A stretch of 64,000 bases of DNA, from NCBI RefSeq assembly GCF_005233875.1, contig NZ_SZPZ01000003.1, forward strand, positions 186,001 through 250,000. The letters are read 5' to 3'. A program made the position numbers and the translations under genes. A model generated the notes under the pieces. That model was not told the origin of the DNA, searched no databases, and saw only the letters and a list, made by a program, of their open reading frames with translations. The DNA is from Kribbella jiaozuonensis (lineage in GTDB: Bacteria > Actinomycetota > Actinomycetes > Propionibacteriales > Kribbellaceae). Positions 41,747-49,792 of the stretch are shown here, one piece after another; the stretch's first letter is position 1; the number at the start of each line of letters is the position of its first letter.

Positions 41747-42009
41747 CGGCCGTGGTGCAGCCGGGCGGTGCGGATCGAGTGCACGGTCCCGGTGGTCGAT
41801 GCGGGCTTGTGGGCAAAGGGCTTGGCCGCTGCGCCGAGCGCGAGCAGGTCGAGCTTGGTTCGGGCCGTGTCGCGGTCGTCGGCGACCCAGGAGCCCTTCG
41901 GGCCGGCCGCCGGACCGGTCGAGTGGCGCCTGTTGCTGATCTCCAGCGCTGCGATGACAGCCAGCACGAGTACTGCGAAAACTACGTATCCGGTCATGGC
42001 AGTAATCAT
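41734..42009 (-). CDS. Small single-helix membrane protein
   Basis: A 91-residue protein (or 87 from the second ATG at 41997): one hydrophobic helix (YVVFAVLVLAVIAALEI) and a polar, basic tail. No motif is recognised. It overlaps the end of the DUF418 gene by 13 bases, and its promoter faces the GlxA-type regulator gene, so the regulator may control it. Confidence 0.55.
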   Translation of the reverse strand: MITAMTGYVVFAVLVLAVIAALEISNRRHSTGPAAGPKGSWVADDRDTARTKLDLLALGAAAKPFAHKPASTTGTVHSIRTARLHHGRHAA

Positions 42010-42025
42010 GCTACCACTCAGATCC

Positions 42026-42077
42026 TGCCACCAGTGGCACTATTGACATACTCCGACAAATTCCTGCCATACTGGCG
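42026..42077. promoter_or_regulatory. Operators and promoter of the GlxA-type regulator
   Basis: TGCCA-CCAG-TGGCA (42026-42039) and TGCCA-TAC-TGGCG (42065-42077) are two related palindromes 39 bases apart. TTGACA at 42043-42048 and CATACT at 42068-42073 (a long 19-base spacer) look like the promoter, overlapped by the second palindrome. Transcription would begin at or next to the ATG at 42080, so the message may be leaderless. Autoregulation is likely. Confidence 0.45.
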
Positions 42078-42079
42078 GC

Positions 42080-43033
42080 ATGCTGCAAAAAGTCGCCGTC
42101 GTGCTCATGGAGGACGTCGCGCTGTTCGAGTTCGGCGTACTCGCGGAGGTCTTCGGGCTCGACCGCACTGACGACGGGGTGCCGCCGTTCGACTTCAAGG
42201 TGTGTTCAACCACGCCCGGCGTACCGATGGAGACGAGCACGCACTCGCAGGTGATCGCGCCGTACGGGCTGGAGGAGCTCGAGGACGCGGACCTGATCGG
42301 CATCCCGGCGACCACCTGGCGGCACGAGTACGACGAGCGGGTCCTCGACGCGCTCCGCCGGGCCGAGGCGCGGGGCGCGATCCTGCTGACGGTGTGCTCG
42401 GGCGCGTTCGTGCTCGGCACCGCCGGCCTGCTCGACGGCCGGGCCTGCACCACCCACTGGCGGTACGCGAAGAAGTTCACCGAGCAGTTCCCGACCGCGA
42501 AGCTGGACCCGGACGTGCTGTTCGTCGACGACGGCAACATCATCACCAGCGCCGGTACGGCGGCCGGCATCGACGCCTGCCTGCACCTGGTCCGGCGCGA
42601 GCTCGGCAGCGCGGTCGCGACCCGGATCGCCCGCCGGATGGTCGTCCCGCCGCAGCGCGACGGCGGCCAGCGGCAGTACGTCGAGGTGCCGGTGCCCGAG
42701 TCGTCCGGGGAGAGCCTGCAGCCGGTGCTCGACTGGATGGTCGACAACATCAGCATCGATCACACCGTGCCGGCGTTGGCCCGGCGCGCCCAGATGTCCG
42801 AGCGCACCTTCGCCCGCCGCTTCGTCGCCGAGACCGGGACGACGCCGTTGAAGTGGGTCACCACCCAGCGTGTCCTGCGCGCCCGCACCCTGCTGGAGCA
42901 GACCCGGATGGGCATCGAGCAGATCGCCTCCGAGTCAGGCTTCGGCACAGCGGCCCTCCTGCGACACCACTTCCGCAGGGTCGTCGGCGTCCCGCCCCAG
43001 GACTACCGCCGTACCTTCCAGACCGCCAGCTGA
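42080..43033 (+). CDS. GlxA-family transcriptional regulator (PfpI + AraC domains)
   Basis: A 317-residue regulator: an N-terminal DJ-1/PfpI-type domain (LLTVCSGAFVLGTAGLLDG around residue 112, with Cys at the nucleophile position) and a C-terminal AraC-type DNA-binding domain (MSERTFARRFVAETGTTP and GFGTAALLRHHFRRVVG). The first domain is a ligand-sensing relic of glutamine-amidotransferase-like folds. It may be transcribed without a leader. Confidence 0.9.
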   Translation: MLQKVAVVLMEDVALFEFGVLAEVFGLDRTDDGVPPFDFKVCSTTPGVPMETSTHSQVIAPYGLEELEDADLIGIPATTWRHEYDERVLDALRRAEARGAILLTVCSGAFVLGTAGLLDGRACTTHWRYAKKFTEQFPTAKLDPDVLFVDDGNIITSAGTAAGIDACLHLVRRELGSAVATRIARRMVVPPQRDGGQRQYVEVPVPESSGESLQPVLDWMVDNISIDHTVPALARRAQMSERTFARRFVAETGTTPLKWVTTQRVLRARTLLEQTRMGIEQIASESGFGTAALLRHHFRRVVGVPPQDYRRTFQTAS

Positions 43034-43112
43034 CTGCTCGGTCGATTTGCGTTGACACCCCCTGGTCTGGCTAAGGTCACAGGGGGGTAACGGTCAGCGA
43101 TGTGTAACTGGA

Positions 43113-44189
43113 GTGAGTTTGTCGACGCCGGACCGCCCCCCGGGCAGGACCGCACGCAGGTTGAGCTGGGACGTGGTTCGCGTCGTGGCGGTGCTCGCGG
43201 TGATTTTCACGCACGTCACGTATCAAGGCCCGTTCCTGCATCCTGAGCTCGGTGCACCGCTCGGTCGGTACCCGTTCCAGGTCGGCGCGAGCATCCTGCT
43301 GGTGATCAGCGCGTACTTCGTCTGCGTGACGATCCGGAAGGGCTCCACGTCACGGTGGCTGTGGCGCCGGGTCTGCCGGGTGCTCCCGCCGTACCTGGTC
43401 GCCGTGCTGTTCACCTACACGGTGGTGGTGCTGTTCGGGCCGAGCAACTGGATCCTGCCGACGCGGCGCGATCTGTGGGGCAACCTGACGCTGGCAGCCT
43501 CGTTCGACTCGAGCATCCAGCTCATCGACGGCTCGTACTGGACGCTGCCGCTCCAGCTGATGGCGTTCGGCGCGGCCGCCCTGCTCTGGCCGCGTGGACT
43601 GGGGCCGCGGATCACCACGCTGTTGTGGATCATGATCATCGCGCCGGTGATTCTGCAGTGGAACGACCGGATCGGCCACAGCCCGCTCTGGGTCCAGCAG
43701 ACGTGGAACGGCCTCGGCCTGCATCGACTGCAACTGTTCGCGATCGGCATCGCGATCTGGCTCTGGTCGCAGAGGCGGATCGGCGTACTGCATCTCGGCG
43801 CGCTGCTCGTCGCGACCGTCTTCGCCCAGCACGCGCACACGGCGGACCTGCCGTCGTCGCTGGGTATCGGATTGCTGCTGGGGTTTGTCGCGCTCGCCGC
43901 GCGGGGGCCGGACTGGACTGCTTTCACCAGATTCCAGCGGCCGATCCAGTTCCTGGCCCGGATCTCCTTCGGGCTGTACCTGCTCAACCAGGTGGTCGGC
44001 TACCTGATCGCGTACCGACTGATGGAGCTCGGGGCGGGCCGGCCGACCCAGATCGCCGGCGCCGTGATCGGTGTGATCGCGCTGGCCTGGCTACTGACGA
44101 AGTACGTCGAGGAGCCGGCGTACCGCGCTCTCGCCGCGCTCCGGGTCCGCGGGATCGGCGCCCGGGCGTTCGCCTGGCTCAATACTTGA
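43113..44189 (+). CDS. Acyltransferase 3 family membrane protein
   Basis: A 358-residue protein with about ten hydrophobic segments. SWDVVRVVAVLAVIFTHV carries the conserved His near the first membrane segment, and RRVCRVLPPYL follows as in acyltransferase-3 (OafA/NodX) proteins, which acetylate or succinylate polysaccharides or antibiotics. GTG start at 43113. The PadR gene promoter lies over its stop codon. Confidence 0.85.
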   Translation: MSLSTPDRPPGRTARRLSWDVVRVVAVLAVIFTHVTYQGPFLHPELGAPLGRYPFQVGASILLVISAYFVCVTIRKGSTSRWLWRRVCRVLPPYLVAVLFTYTVVVLFGPSNWILPTRRDLWGNLTLAASFDSSIQLIDGSYWTLPLQLMAFGAAALLWPRGLGPRITTLLWIMIIAPVILQWNDRIGHSPLWVQQTWNGLGLHRLQLFAIGIAIWLWSQRRIGVLHLGALLVATVFAQHAHTADLPSSLGIGLLLGFVALAARGPDWTAFTRFQRPIQFLARISFGLYLLNQVVGYLIAYRLMELGAGRPTQIAGAVIGVIALAWLLTKYVEEPAYRALAALRVRGIGARAFAWLNT

Positions 44190-44225
44190 CATCGGATACT
44201 CGTGACCTAATACTCGATTTCGAGT
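44186..44225 (+). promoter_or_regulatory. PadR promoter and operator
   Basis: A perfect TTGACA (44186-44191) and TAATAC (44208-44213) are 16 bases apart. ACTCGA-TT-TCGAGT (44212-44225) is a perfect palindrome overlapping the -10 and the start point. This fits autorepression by the PadR regulator whose gene starts at 44247. Confidence 0.6.
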
Positions 44226-44246
44226 AATCGAGATCGAGGAGGCCGC

Positions 44247-44942
44247 ATGGCCAGGCGCAAGGTCGGCAATCCGCTGGCGTTCGCCGTGCTCGGGAGTCTG
44301 AACGAGCGGCCGATGCACCCGTACGAGATCTCCACGATGCTCAGGGCCCGCGGCAAGGACCAGAGCATCAAGGTCAACTACGGCTCGCTCTACTCGGTCG
44401 TGTCGGCGCTGGAGAAGCACGGCTTCATCGAGGCGCTGGAGACGGTCCGGGAGGGCAACCGGCCGGAGCGGACCGTGTACCAGATCACCGAGGCCGGTCA
44501 GGCCGAGTTCAACGACTGGCTGACCGAGCTGGTCGGCACACCGTTGCGCGAGTTCCACCCGTTGGAGGCCGGCCTCGCGTATCTCCCCGGTCTGCCGCCG
44601 GACCGTGCCGTCGAGCTGCTCGAGCAGCGGCTCGCGGCGGTCGATGCGGAGATCGAGGAAACCACGGCGCTGCACGAGCACATGACGACGATGGACTTCC
44701 CGCGGATCTTCTGGGTCGAGTCGGAGTTCCGGCTGGCGCTGCTGAAGGCGGAGTCGGCGTACGTTCACCAACTCGCGGAGGAGATCCGCACCGACAAGCT
44801 CGGCGGCGGGGTGTTCTGGCGCCAGGCGTGGAAGCACTTCCTGGAGGACGGCATCAGTCCGGCCGAGCAGTTGAAGGATCCGGTCAAGTACTTCGGTCAG
44901 GAGTTCGCCTGGATGAAGGCGGTCCCGCCGGAAGCCCAATAA
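44247..44942 (+). CDS. PadR-family transcriptional regulator
   Basis: A 231-residue regulator. The N-terminal winged helix is PLAFAVLGSLNERPMHPYEISTML through VNYGSLYSVVSALEKHGFIEA; the wing is NRPERTVYQITEAG. The C-terminal half is the helical Vir_act-like dimer domain. It precedes a DrrAB-like ABC exporter operon and a terminator at 44948-44993. Such PadR/exporter pairs usually act as drug-induced derepression switches. Autoregulation from the palindrome over its own promoter is likely. Confidence 0.9.
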   Translation: MARRKVGNPLAFAVLGSLNERPMHPYEISTMLRARGKDQSIKVNYGSLYSVVSALEKHGFIEALETVREGNRPERTVYQITEAGQAEFNDWLTELVGTPLREFHPLEAGLAYLPGLPPDRAVELLEQRLAAVDAEIEETTALHEHMTTMDFPRIFWVESEFRLALLKAESAYVHQLAEEIRTDKLGGGVFWRQAWKHFLEDGISPAEQLKDPVKYFGQEFAWMKAVPPEAQ

Positions 44943-44947
44943 AGATG

Positions 44948-44993
44948 CGGCCCTCGACCCGACGGTGCGGCAACACCAGGGTCAAGGGCCGCG
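44948..44993 (+). terminator. Stem-loop terminator
   Basis: GCGGCCCTCGACCC (44948-44961) and GGGTCAAGGGCCGC (44980-44993) form a 14-base stem with one mismatch and an 18-base loop. It lies six bases after the PadR stop, ahead of the exporter genes, so the exporter may need read-through or a second promoter. Confidence 0.65.
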
Positions 44994-45086
44994 GTTCCTC
45001 GAGTCGGTCCGAAGACCTGGCACCCAAGGCGCATCCATCAGGATAGCCAGCCCGGACCGGCTCCCAGCTCACAAGGGAGTCACCTG

Positions 45087-46067
45087 ATGGCTACGCATGC
45101 CCTCGAAGCGGTCGACCTGGTCAAGACGTACCCGGCCGGCCGGAAGAAACCACCCCTGCGCGCACTCGACGGTCTGACCGTCAGCGTCCCGGAGGGCGTC
45201 GTCCTCGGCCTGCTCGGTCCGAACGGCGCCGGCAAGTCCACCACGGTCAAGATCCTCACCACGCTGTCCCGGGCAGACTCGGGTACGGCGCGGGTCGCCG
45301 GGTACGACGTCGTCCGCGACCAGGATCGCGTCCGGCGCTCGATCGGGTACGTACCGCAGAAGTCCAGCTCGGACCCGATGGCGACCGGTCTCGAGAACCT
45401 GGTGCTGAGCGGACGAATCTTCGGACTGTCCCGGCAGGACGCCGCTCGCCGGGCCGCTGAACTGCTGGAGCGATTCGGCCTCGCTGAGCACGGAAGCCGA
45501 CCGGTGAAGACGTACTCGGGTGGCATGCAGCGCAAGCTGGATGTCGCGCTCGGTCTCGTCCACCAGCCTCGCGTGCTGTTCCTCGATGAGCCGACCACCG
45601 GTCTGGACCCGGAGGCGCGTGCCGACCTGTGGAACGAAGTACTCCGGTTGTCCGGTCAGGAAGGTCTGACCGTGCTGCTCACCACGCACTACCTGGAGGA
45701 AGCCGACCGGCTGGCCGGTCAGCTCGCGATCGTCGACCACGGCAAGATAGTTGCCGAGGGCACCCCTGAGGCGTTGAAGTCGGCGTTGCGGGGTGACTCG
45801 GTGCAGGTCGAGCTGGTGGATCCGGATACTGATGGTTCTGTGGGCACGTTGCTGAAACAGTTGCCCGGTGTCGGCGAGATTGTTGTCGAGGGCAACACTC
45901 TGCGCGCGCGGGTGGATCGTGGGGCGACCGCGGTTCCCGCCGTACTGGGAGTCCTTGAGGACAAGGCGATTCCGGTGGTGGCGGTCACGGTGTCGCGTCC
46001 TTCGCTGGACGACGTGTACCTGCAGCACACCGGTCGTTCGTTCCGGGTTGCCGAGGAGGCGGCGTGA
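45087..46067 (+). CDS. DrrA-like ABC exporter ATPase
   Basis: A 326-residue ATPase of the DrrA/daunorubicin-resistance type. Walker A GPNGAGKSTT, Q-loop YVPQKSS, signature YSGGMQRKLDVALGL, Walker B VLFLDEPTTGLDP and switch His TTHYLEEAD are intact; the C-terminal extension with RVDRGATAVPAVL and PSLDDVYLQHTGR is typical. RBS AAGGGAG. The stop overlaps the permease start by GTGA. Confidence 0.9.
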   Translation: MATHALEAVDLVKTYPAGRKKPPLRALDGLTVSVPEGVVLGLLGPNGAGKSTTVKILTTLSRADSGTARVAGYDVVRDQDRVRRSIGYVPQKSSSDPMATGLENLVLSGRIFGLSRQDAARRAAELLERFGLAEHGSRPVKTYSGGMQRKLDVALGLVHQPRVLFLDEPTTGLDPEARADLWNEVLRLSGQEGLTVLLTTHYLEEADRLAGQLAIVDHGKIVAEGTPEALKSALRGDSVQVELVDPDTDGSVGTLLKQLPGVGEIVVEGNTLRARVDRGATAVPAVLGVLEDKAIPVVAVTVSRPSLDDVYLQHTGRSFRVAEEAA

Positions 46068-46834
46068 TGTCGACACATACGGCTCTGGTGTTCGGTCGGT
46101 GGACGCGGGCGTCGTACCGGCAGCCGGCGTTGATCGCGTTCACGTTGATCCAGCCGGCGATCTGGTTGCTGCTGTTCGGGCAGTTGTTCCAGGGCGTCGT
46201 ACGCATCCCGGGCTTCGGCGACTCGTCGTACATCGCGTTCCTGACGCCGGGGATCGTGATGATGACCGCGTTGATGACCAGCGGCTGGAGCGGTACGGCG
46301 TTCATCCAGGACATGGAACGCGGCGTGATGGACCGGCTGCTGGCGTCACCGGTGAGCCGCGGCGGGCTGATGGCGGGGCAGCTGCTCAGCAACGCGTCGA
46401 CCACCTTGATCCAGACGATCCTGGTGTTCGCGATCGGCTTCGCCGCGGGAGCGCGGTACGACGGTGGCGTCGGCGGCTACCTGATCACGATCGTCGCGTC
46501 GATGCTGATCGGGACGGCCTTCGGGTCGCTGTCGAACGCGGTCGCGTTGCTGACCCGGCAGCAGGAGGCGCTGATCGGGATCTCGCAGTTCGTCTCGCTG
46601 CCGCTGACCTTCATGTCGTCGATCATGATCGACCCTTCGGTGGCACCGCACTGGGTCAACGTCGCGGCCCGCTACAACCCGGTCGACTGGGCCACGATCG
46701 CCGCCCGCGAGTCCCTGGCCGCCAACCCGGACTGGTCGTCGGTGTGGCGGCATGGCGCTTACCTACTGGCTTTCACCTTGGTAGTCGGCTGGCTGTCGAC
46801 GCGGGCCTTCAGGACCTACCAACGGTCAGTGTGA
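46064..46834 (+). CDS. DrrB-like ABC exporter permease
   Basis: A 256-residue ABC-2 type permease with about six hydrophobic segments. RQPALIAFTLIQPAIWLLLFGQ, MERGVMDRLLASPVSRGGL and NPVDWATIAARE are the standard ABC-2 signatures. GTG at 46064 overlaps the ATPase stop; ATG at 46067 is an alternative start. With DrrA it exports an unknown hydrophobic compound. Confidence 0.9.
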   Translation: MMSTHTALVFGRWTRASYRQPALIAFTLIQPAIWLLLFGQLFQGVVRIPGFGDSSYIAFLTPGIVMMTALMTSGWSGTAFIQDMERGVMDRLLASPVSRGGLMAGQLLSNASTTLIQTILVFAIGFAAGARYDGGVGGYLITIVASMLIGTAFGSLSNAVALLTRQQEALIGISQFVSLPLTFMSSIMIDPSVAPHWVNVAARYNPVDWATIAARESLAANPDWSSVWRHGAYLLAFTLVVGWLSTRAFRTYQRSV

Positions 46835-46866
46835 GGCGTACCGAACCTCTCCTCACCCTCCTTCCT

Positions 46867-47931
46867 TCAGTTCGAGGCGTACCAAGGCTTGATCACGTTG
46901 TCGATCAGCGCGAGGCGTTCGTCGAACGGGATGAAGGCGGACTTCATCGCGTTGATCGCGAACCAGCGGAGGTCGGCGAGGTCGTAGCCGAACGCCTCGG
47001 CGAGCAGGGCGAGCTCGCGGCTCATCGACGTACCGCTCATCAGGCGGTTGTCGGTGTTGACCGTGACCCGGAAACGCAGCTTGGCGAGCAGGCCGATCGG
47101 GTGTTCGGCGATCGACGCGGCCGCGCCGGTCTGCAGGTTCGAGCTCGGGCACATCTCCAGCGGGATCCGGCGGTCGCGGACGTACGCCGCGAGCAGCCCG
47201 AGCTCGGCCTTCTCGCCTGCCTCGTCGTACGTGATGTCGTCGATGATGCGTACGCCGTGACCGAGCCGGTCGGCACCGCACCACTGGATCGCCTGCCAGA
47301 TCGAGGGGAGACCGAACGCCTCGCCGGCGTGGATGGTGAAGTGCGCGTTCTCGCGCTGCAGGTACTCGAACGCGTCCAGGTGCCGGGTGGGAGGGTAACC
47401 GGCCTCGGCGCCGGCGATGTCGAACCCGACCACGCCGGCGTCCCGGTACCTGACCGCGAGCTCGGCGATCTCCATCGACCGCGCCTTGTGCCGCATCGCG
47501 GTCAGCAGCTGCCGCGCGACGATCGGCCGCTCCGCAACCGCCGTACCGTGCTCGAACCCTTCCCGGACCGCATCCACGACCTGCTCGAGCGTCAGCCCTC
47601 GGGTCAGATGCTGCTCGGGCGCGTAGCGGACCTCGGCGTACACCACGCCGTCGGCCGCAAGGTCCTGCACACACTCGCTCGCCACCCGCGTGATCGCCTC
47701 GGCCGTCTGCATCACGGCGACCGTGTGGTCGAACGTCTCCAGATACCGCTCCAACGACCCCGAGTCCGCCGACTCGACGAACCACGCCCCCAGCGCCGGC
47801 GCATCGGTCCGCGGCAACGGATGCCCGATCTCGGCCGCCAGCTCCAGCACCGTCTCTGGCCTCAGGCCCCCGTCAAGATGGTCGTGCAGGAGGACCTTGG
47901 GCGCCGCGTTCAGCTGCTCCGGAGTGATCAT
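46867..47931 (-). CDS. add: Adenosine deaminase
   Basis: A 354-residue purine-salvage enzyme that deaminates adenosine to inosine. Metal ligands and catalytic residues are in HDHLDGG (N-terminus), HAGEAFG, LGHGVRI and VNTDNRLMS, all standard. The last motif has NTDN where many enzymes have NTDD, a variant I associate with actinobacterial members. Single gene, convergent with the exporter operon and divergent from the next ABC pair. Confidence 0.93.
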   Translation of the reverse strand: MITPEQLNAAPKVLLHDHLDGGLRPETVLELAAEIGHPLPRTDAPALGAWFVESADSGSLERYLETFDHTVAVMQTAEAITRVASECVQDLAADGVVYAEVRYAPEQHLTRGLTLEQVVDAVREGFEHGTAVAERPIVARQLLTAMRHKARSMEIAELAVRYRDAGVVGFDIAGAEAGYPPTRHLDAFEYLQRENAHFTIHAGEAFGLPSIWQAIQWCGADRLGHGVRIIDDITYDEAGEKAELGLLAAYVRDRRIPLEMCPSSNLQTGAAASIAEHPIGLLAKLRFRVTVNTDNRLMSGTSMSRELALLAEAFGYDLADLRWFAINAMKSAFIPFDERLALIDNVIKPWYASN

Positions 47932-47995
47932 CCAGCCATAGTGCCATCCGGCAAACGTTCAAGAATTCGTCGGCGGGCGGTGGCATGGTGAGGGG

Positions 47996-49792
47996 ATGGT
48001 GAAGCGGCTGCGTCGGCGACCTGAGTGGGAGTTCTTCGGTGTCCTGCCGCGCGCTGATCCGAAGCTGGCCTTGGCCTGGTGGGGGTTGCTGTTGGCGCGG
48101 GGCGCTTTGCCTGCGGTGTTTGCGATCGCCATGGGGTTGGTGATTGGGGCGGTGCAGCATGGGGATGCGTTGGCGGGGCCGTTGAGTTTGATGGGCGTGA
48201 CGTTCATCCTGCTGCAGGTGCTGACGCCGGTGCATCAGGCGGTCAGCGCCAACCTCGGCAGCCGCGTGTCGGCGTACCTGAATGACAGGCTGGCGGAGGC
48301 TTGTGTCGGGCCGCCGGGGATCGGTCACCTCGAGGACCCGGGTCTGAGTGAGGACCTGACGGTCGCGCGGGAGTTCGATCACGGGCAGACCGGGCCGCCG
48401 ATGTATCTGAATGTCGACTTCGTCGCGGGCAGTCTGGTCGAGCTGGTCGGCGGGATCGCCTCCGCGGTGGTGTTGTTCGGATTCAGCTGGTGGGCGCCGT
48501 TGCTGCTCGTTGCGGCGTGGGCGTCGACGCACTGGTTGCTGCGCGAGAGCGGGGTCTGGAAGGACCGGAACACGGCCGAGGTCCGATCGGCGCAGCGGCA
48601 TGCCAACTACGCGTACCAGCTGGCGGTCGAGCCGGATCCGGCGAAGGAGCTGCGGCTGTTCGGCCTCGCGGACTGGACCGTGCAGCGCTTCACCGATCGG
48701 CGCCGCCGGCTGTTCGAGTTGCAGTACGCCGCAACCCGATTGCGGGAGCGGCCAATGATCTGGAGCTTGCTGATCATCGCCGTCGCCAACGGTGTCGTCT
48801 TCTGGGCGCTCGGCGCGGCGGCCATCGGCGGCCGGCTGGAGCTCGACCGGCTGGTCGTGTTCGCCCAGGTCGCGATCGGCGTCGGCATGATCGCGTTCGG
48901 CGGACTCAACTGGGCGCTCGACGGAGCTGCCGCGCCGGTTGCCGCCGTACACCGTCTCGAGCCTGCGATGGCTCCGGCCGGTGCGCTGACCCCGGGGAGC
49001 CTGACAGTTCCGCGGGGCGCGGTCGAGCTCGATCTCCGAGGGCTGAGCTTCCGTTATCCACATGCGGATCGGCCGGTCTTCGACGGGCTGGATCTGACCA
49101 TCCCGGCCGGGTCGTCGCTGGCCGTCGTCGGGCAGAACGGCGCGGGGAAGACCACGCTGGCCAAGCTGCTCTGCAGGTTGTACGACCCTGATTCCGGGAC
49201 CATCCGCGTGGACGGAAGCGACCTGCGCGACCTCGACGTCGACGCCTGGCGCACCCGGGTCGCCGCAGTCTTCCAGGATTTTCTGAAGCTCGAGCTGCCG
49301 CTGCGGGACAACGTCGCGCCCGGCGGCGCTCCCGAGGCGGACATCCGAGCCGCGCTTGTCGACGCCGGCGCCGACGACCTGGCCGACCTGGATACCCGGC
49401 TGGCCACGGGGTACGGCGACGGCACCGATCTGTCCGGCGGCCAATGGCAGCGGGTCGCGTTGGCGCGGGCGCTGTGCGCAGTACGGCAGGGCGCCGGTCT
49501 GGTGCTGCTCGACGAACCGACGGCCCAGCTGGACGTTCGCGGCGAGGCGGCGATCTTCGACCGGATCCTGACCGCGACCCGCGACGTCACCACGATCCTC
49601 ATCTCGCACCGGTTCTCGACGGTCCGGCATGCCGACCGGATCTGCGTCCTCGAGCACGGCCGGGTCGTCGAGCTCGGCAGCCACGACGAGCTGATGCTGC
49701 TCGGCGGGCGGTACCGGACGATGTTCGAGTTGCAGGCCAAGCGCTTCACGGCTGAGGTCGACGAGGAAGGGCTCAGCTATGACACGCTCTGA
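47996..49792 (+). CDS. ABC exporter half-transporter A
   Basis: A 598-residue half-transporter: membrane domain (about 25-310) and ATPase domain with Walker A GQNGAGKTT, signature LSGGQWQRVALARAL, Walker B LVLLDEPTAQLD and switch His ISHRFST, all intact. Its gene overlaps that of the next half-transporter by 14 bases, so the pair forms a heterodimer. No peptide substrate gene or immunity gene is adjacent. The ATG is preceded by GAGGGG. Confidence 0.9.
   Translation: MVKRLRRRPEWEFFGVLPRADPKLALAWWGLLLARGALPAVFAIAMGLVIGAVQHGDALAGPLSLMGVTFILLQVLTPVHQAVSANLGSRVSAYLNDRLAEACVGPPGIGHLEDPGLSEDLTVAREFDHGQTGPPMYLNVDFVAGSLVELVGGIASAVVLFGFSWWAPLLLVAAWASTHWLLRESGVWKDRNTAEVRSAQRHANYAYQLAVEPDPAKELRLFGLADWTVQRFTDRRRRLFELQYAATRLRERPMIWSLLIIAVANGVVFWALGAAAIGGRLELDRLVVFAQVAIGVGMIAFGGLNWALDGAAAPVAAVHRLEPAMAPAGALTPGSLTVPRGAVELDLRGLSFRYPHADRPVFDGLDLTIPAGSSLAVVGQNGAGKTTLAKLLCRLYDPDSGTIRVDGSDLRDLDVDAWRTRVAAVFQDFLKLELPLRDNVAPGGAPEADIRAALVDAGADDLADLDTRLATGYGDGTDLSGGQWQRVALARALCAVRQGAGLVLLDEPTAQLDVRGEAAIFDRILTATRDVTTILISHRFSTVRHADRICVLEHGRVVELGSHDELMLLGGRYRTMFELQAKRFTAEVDEEGLSYDTL

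Noticed and set aside
43050..43080. TTGACA near 43052 as promoter of the acyltransferase gene
   Set aside because: The only -10-like TAAGGT is 14 bases away, too close for a standard promoter.
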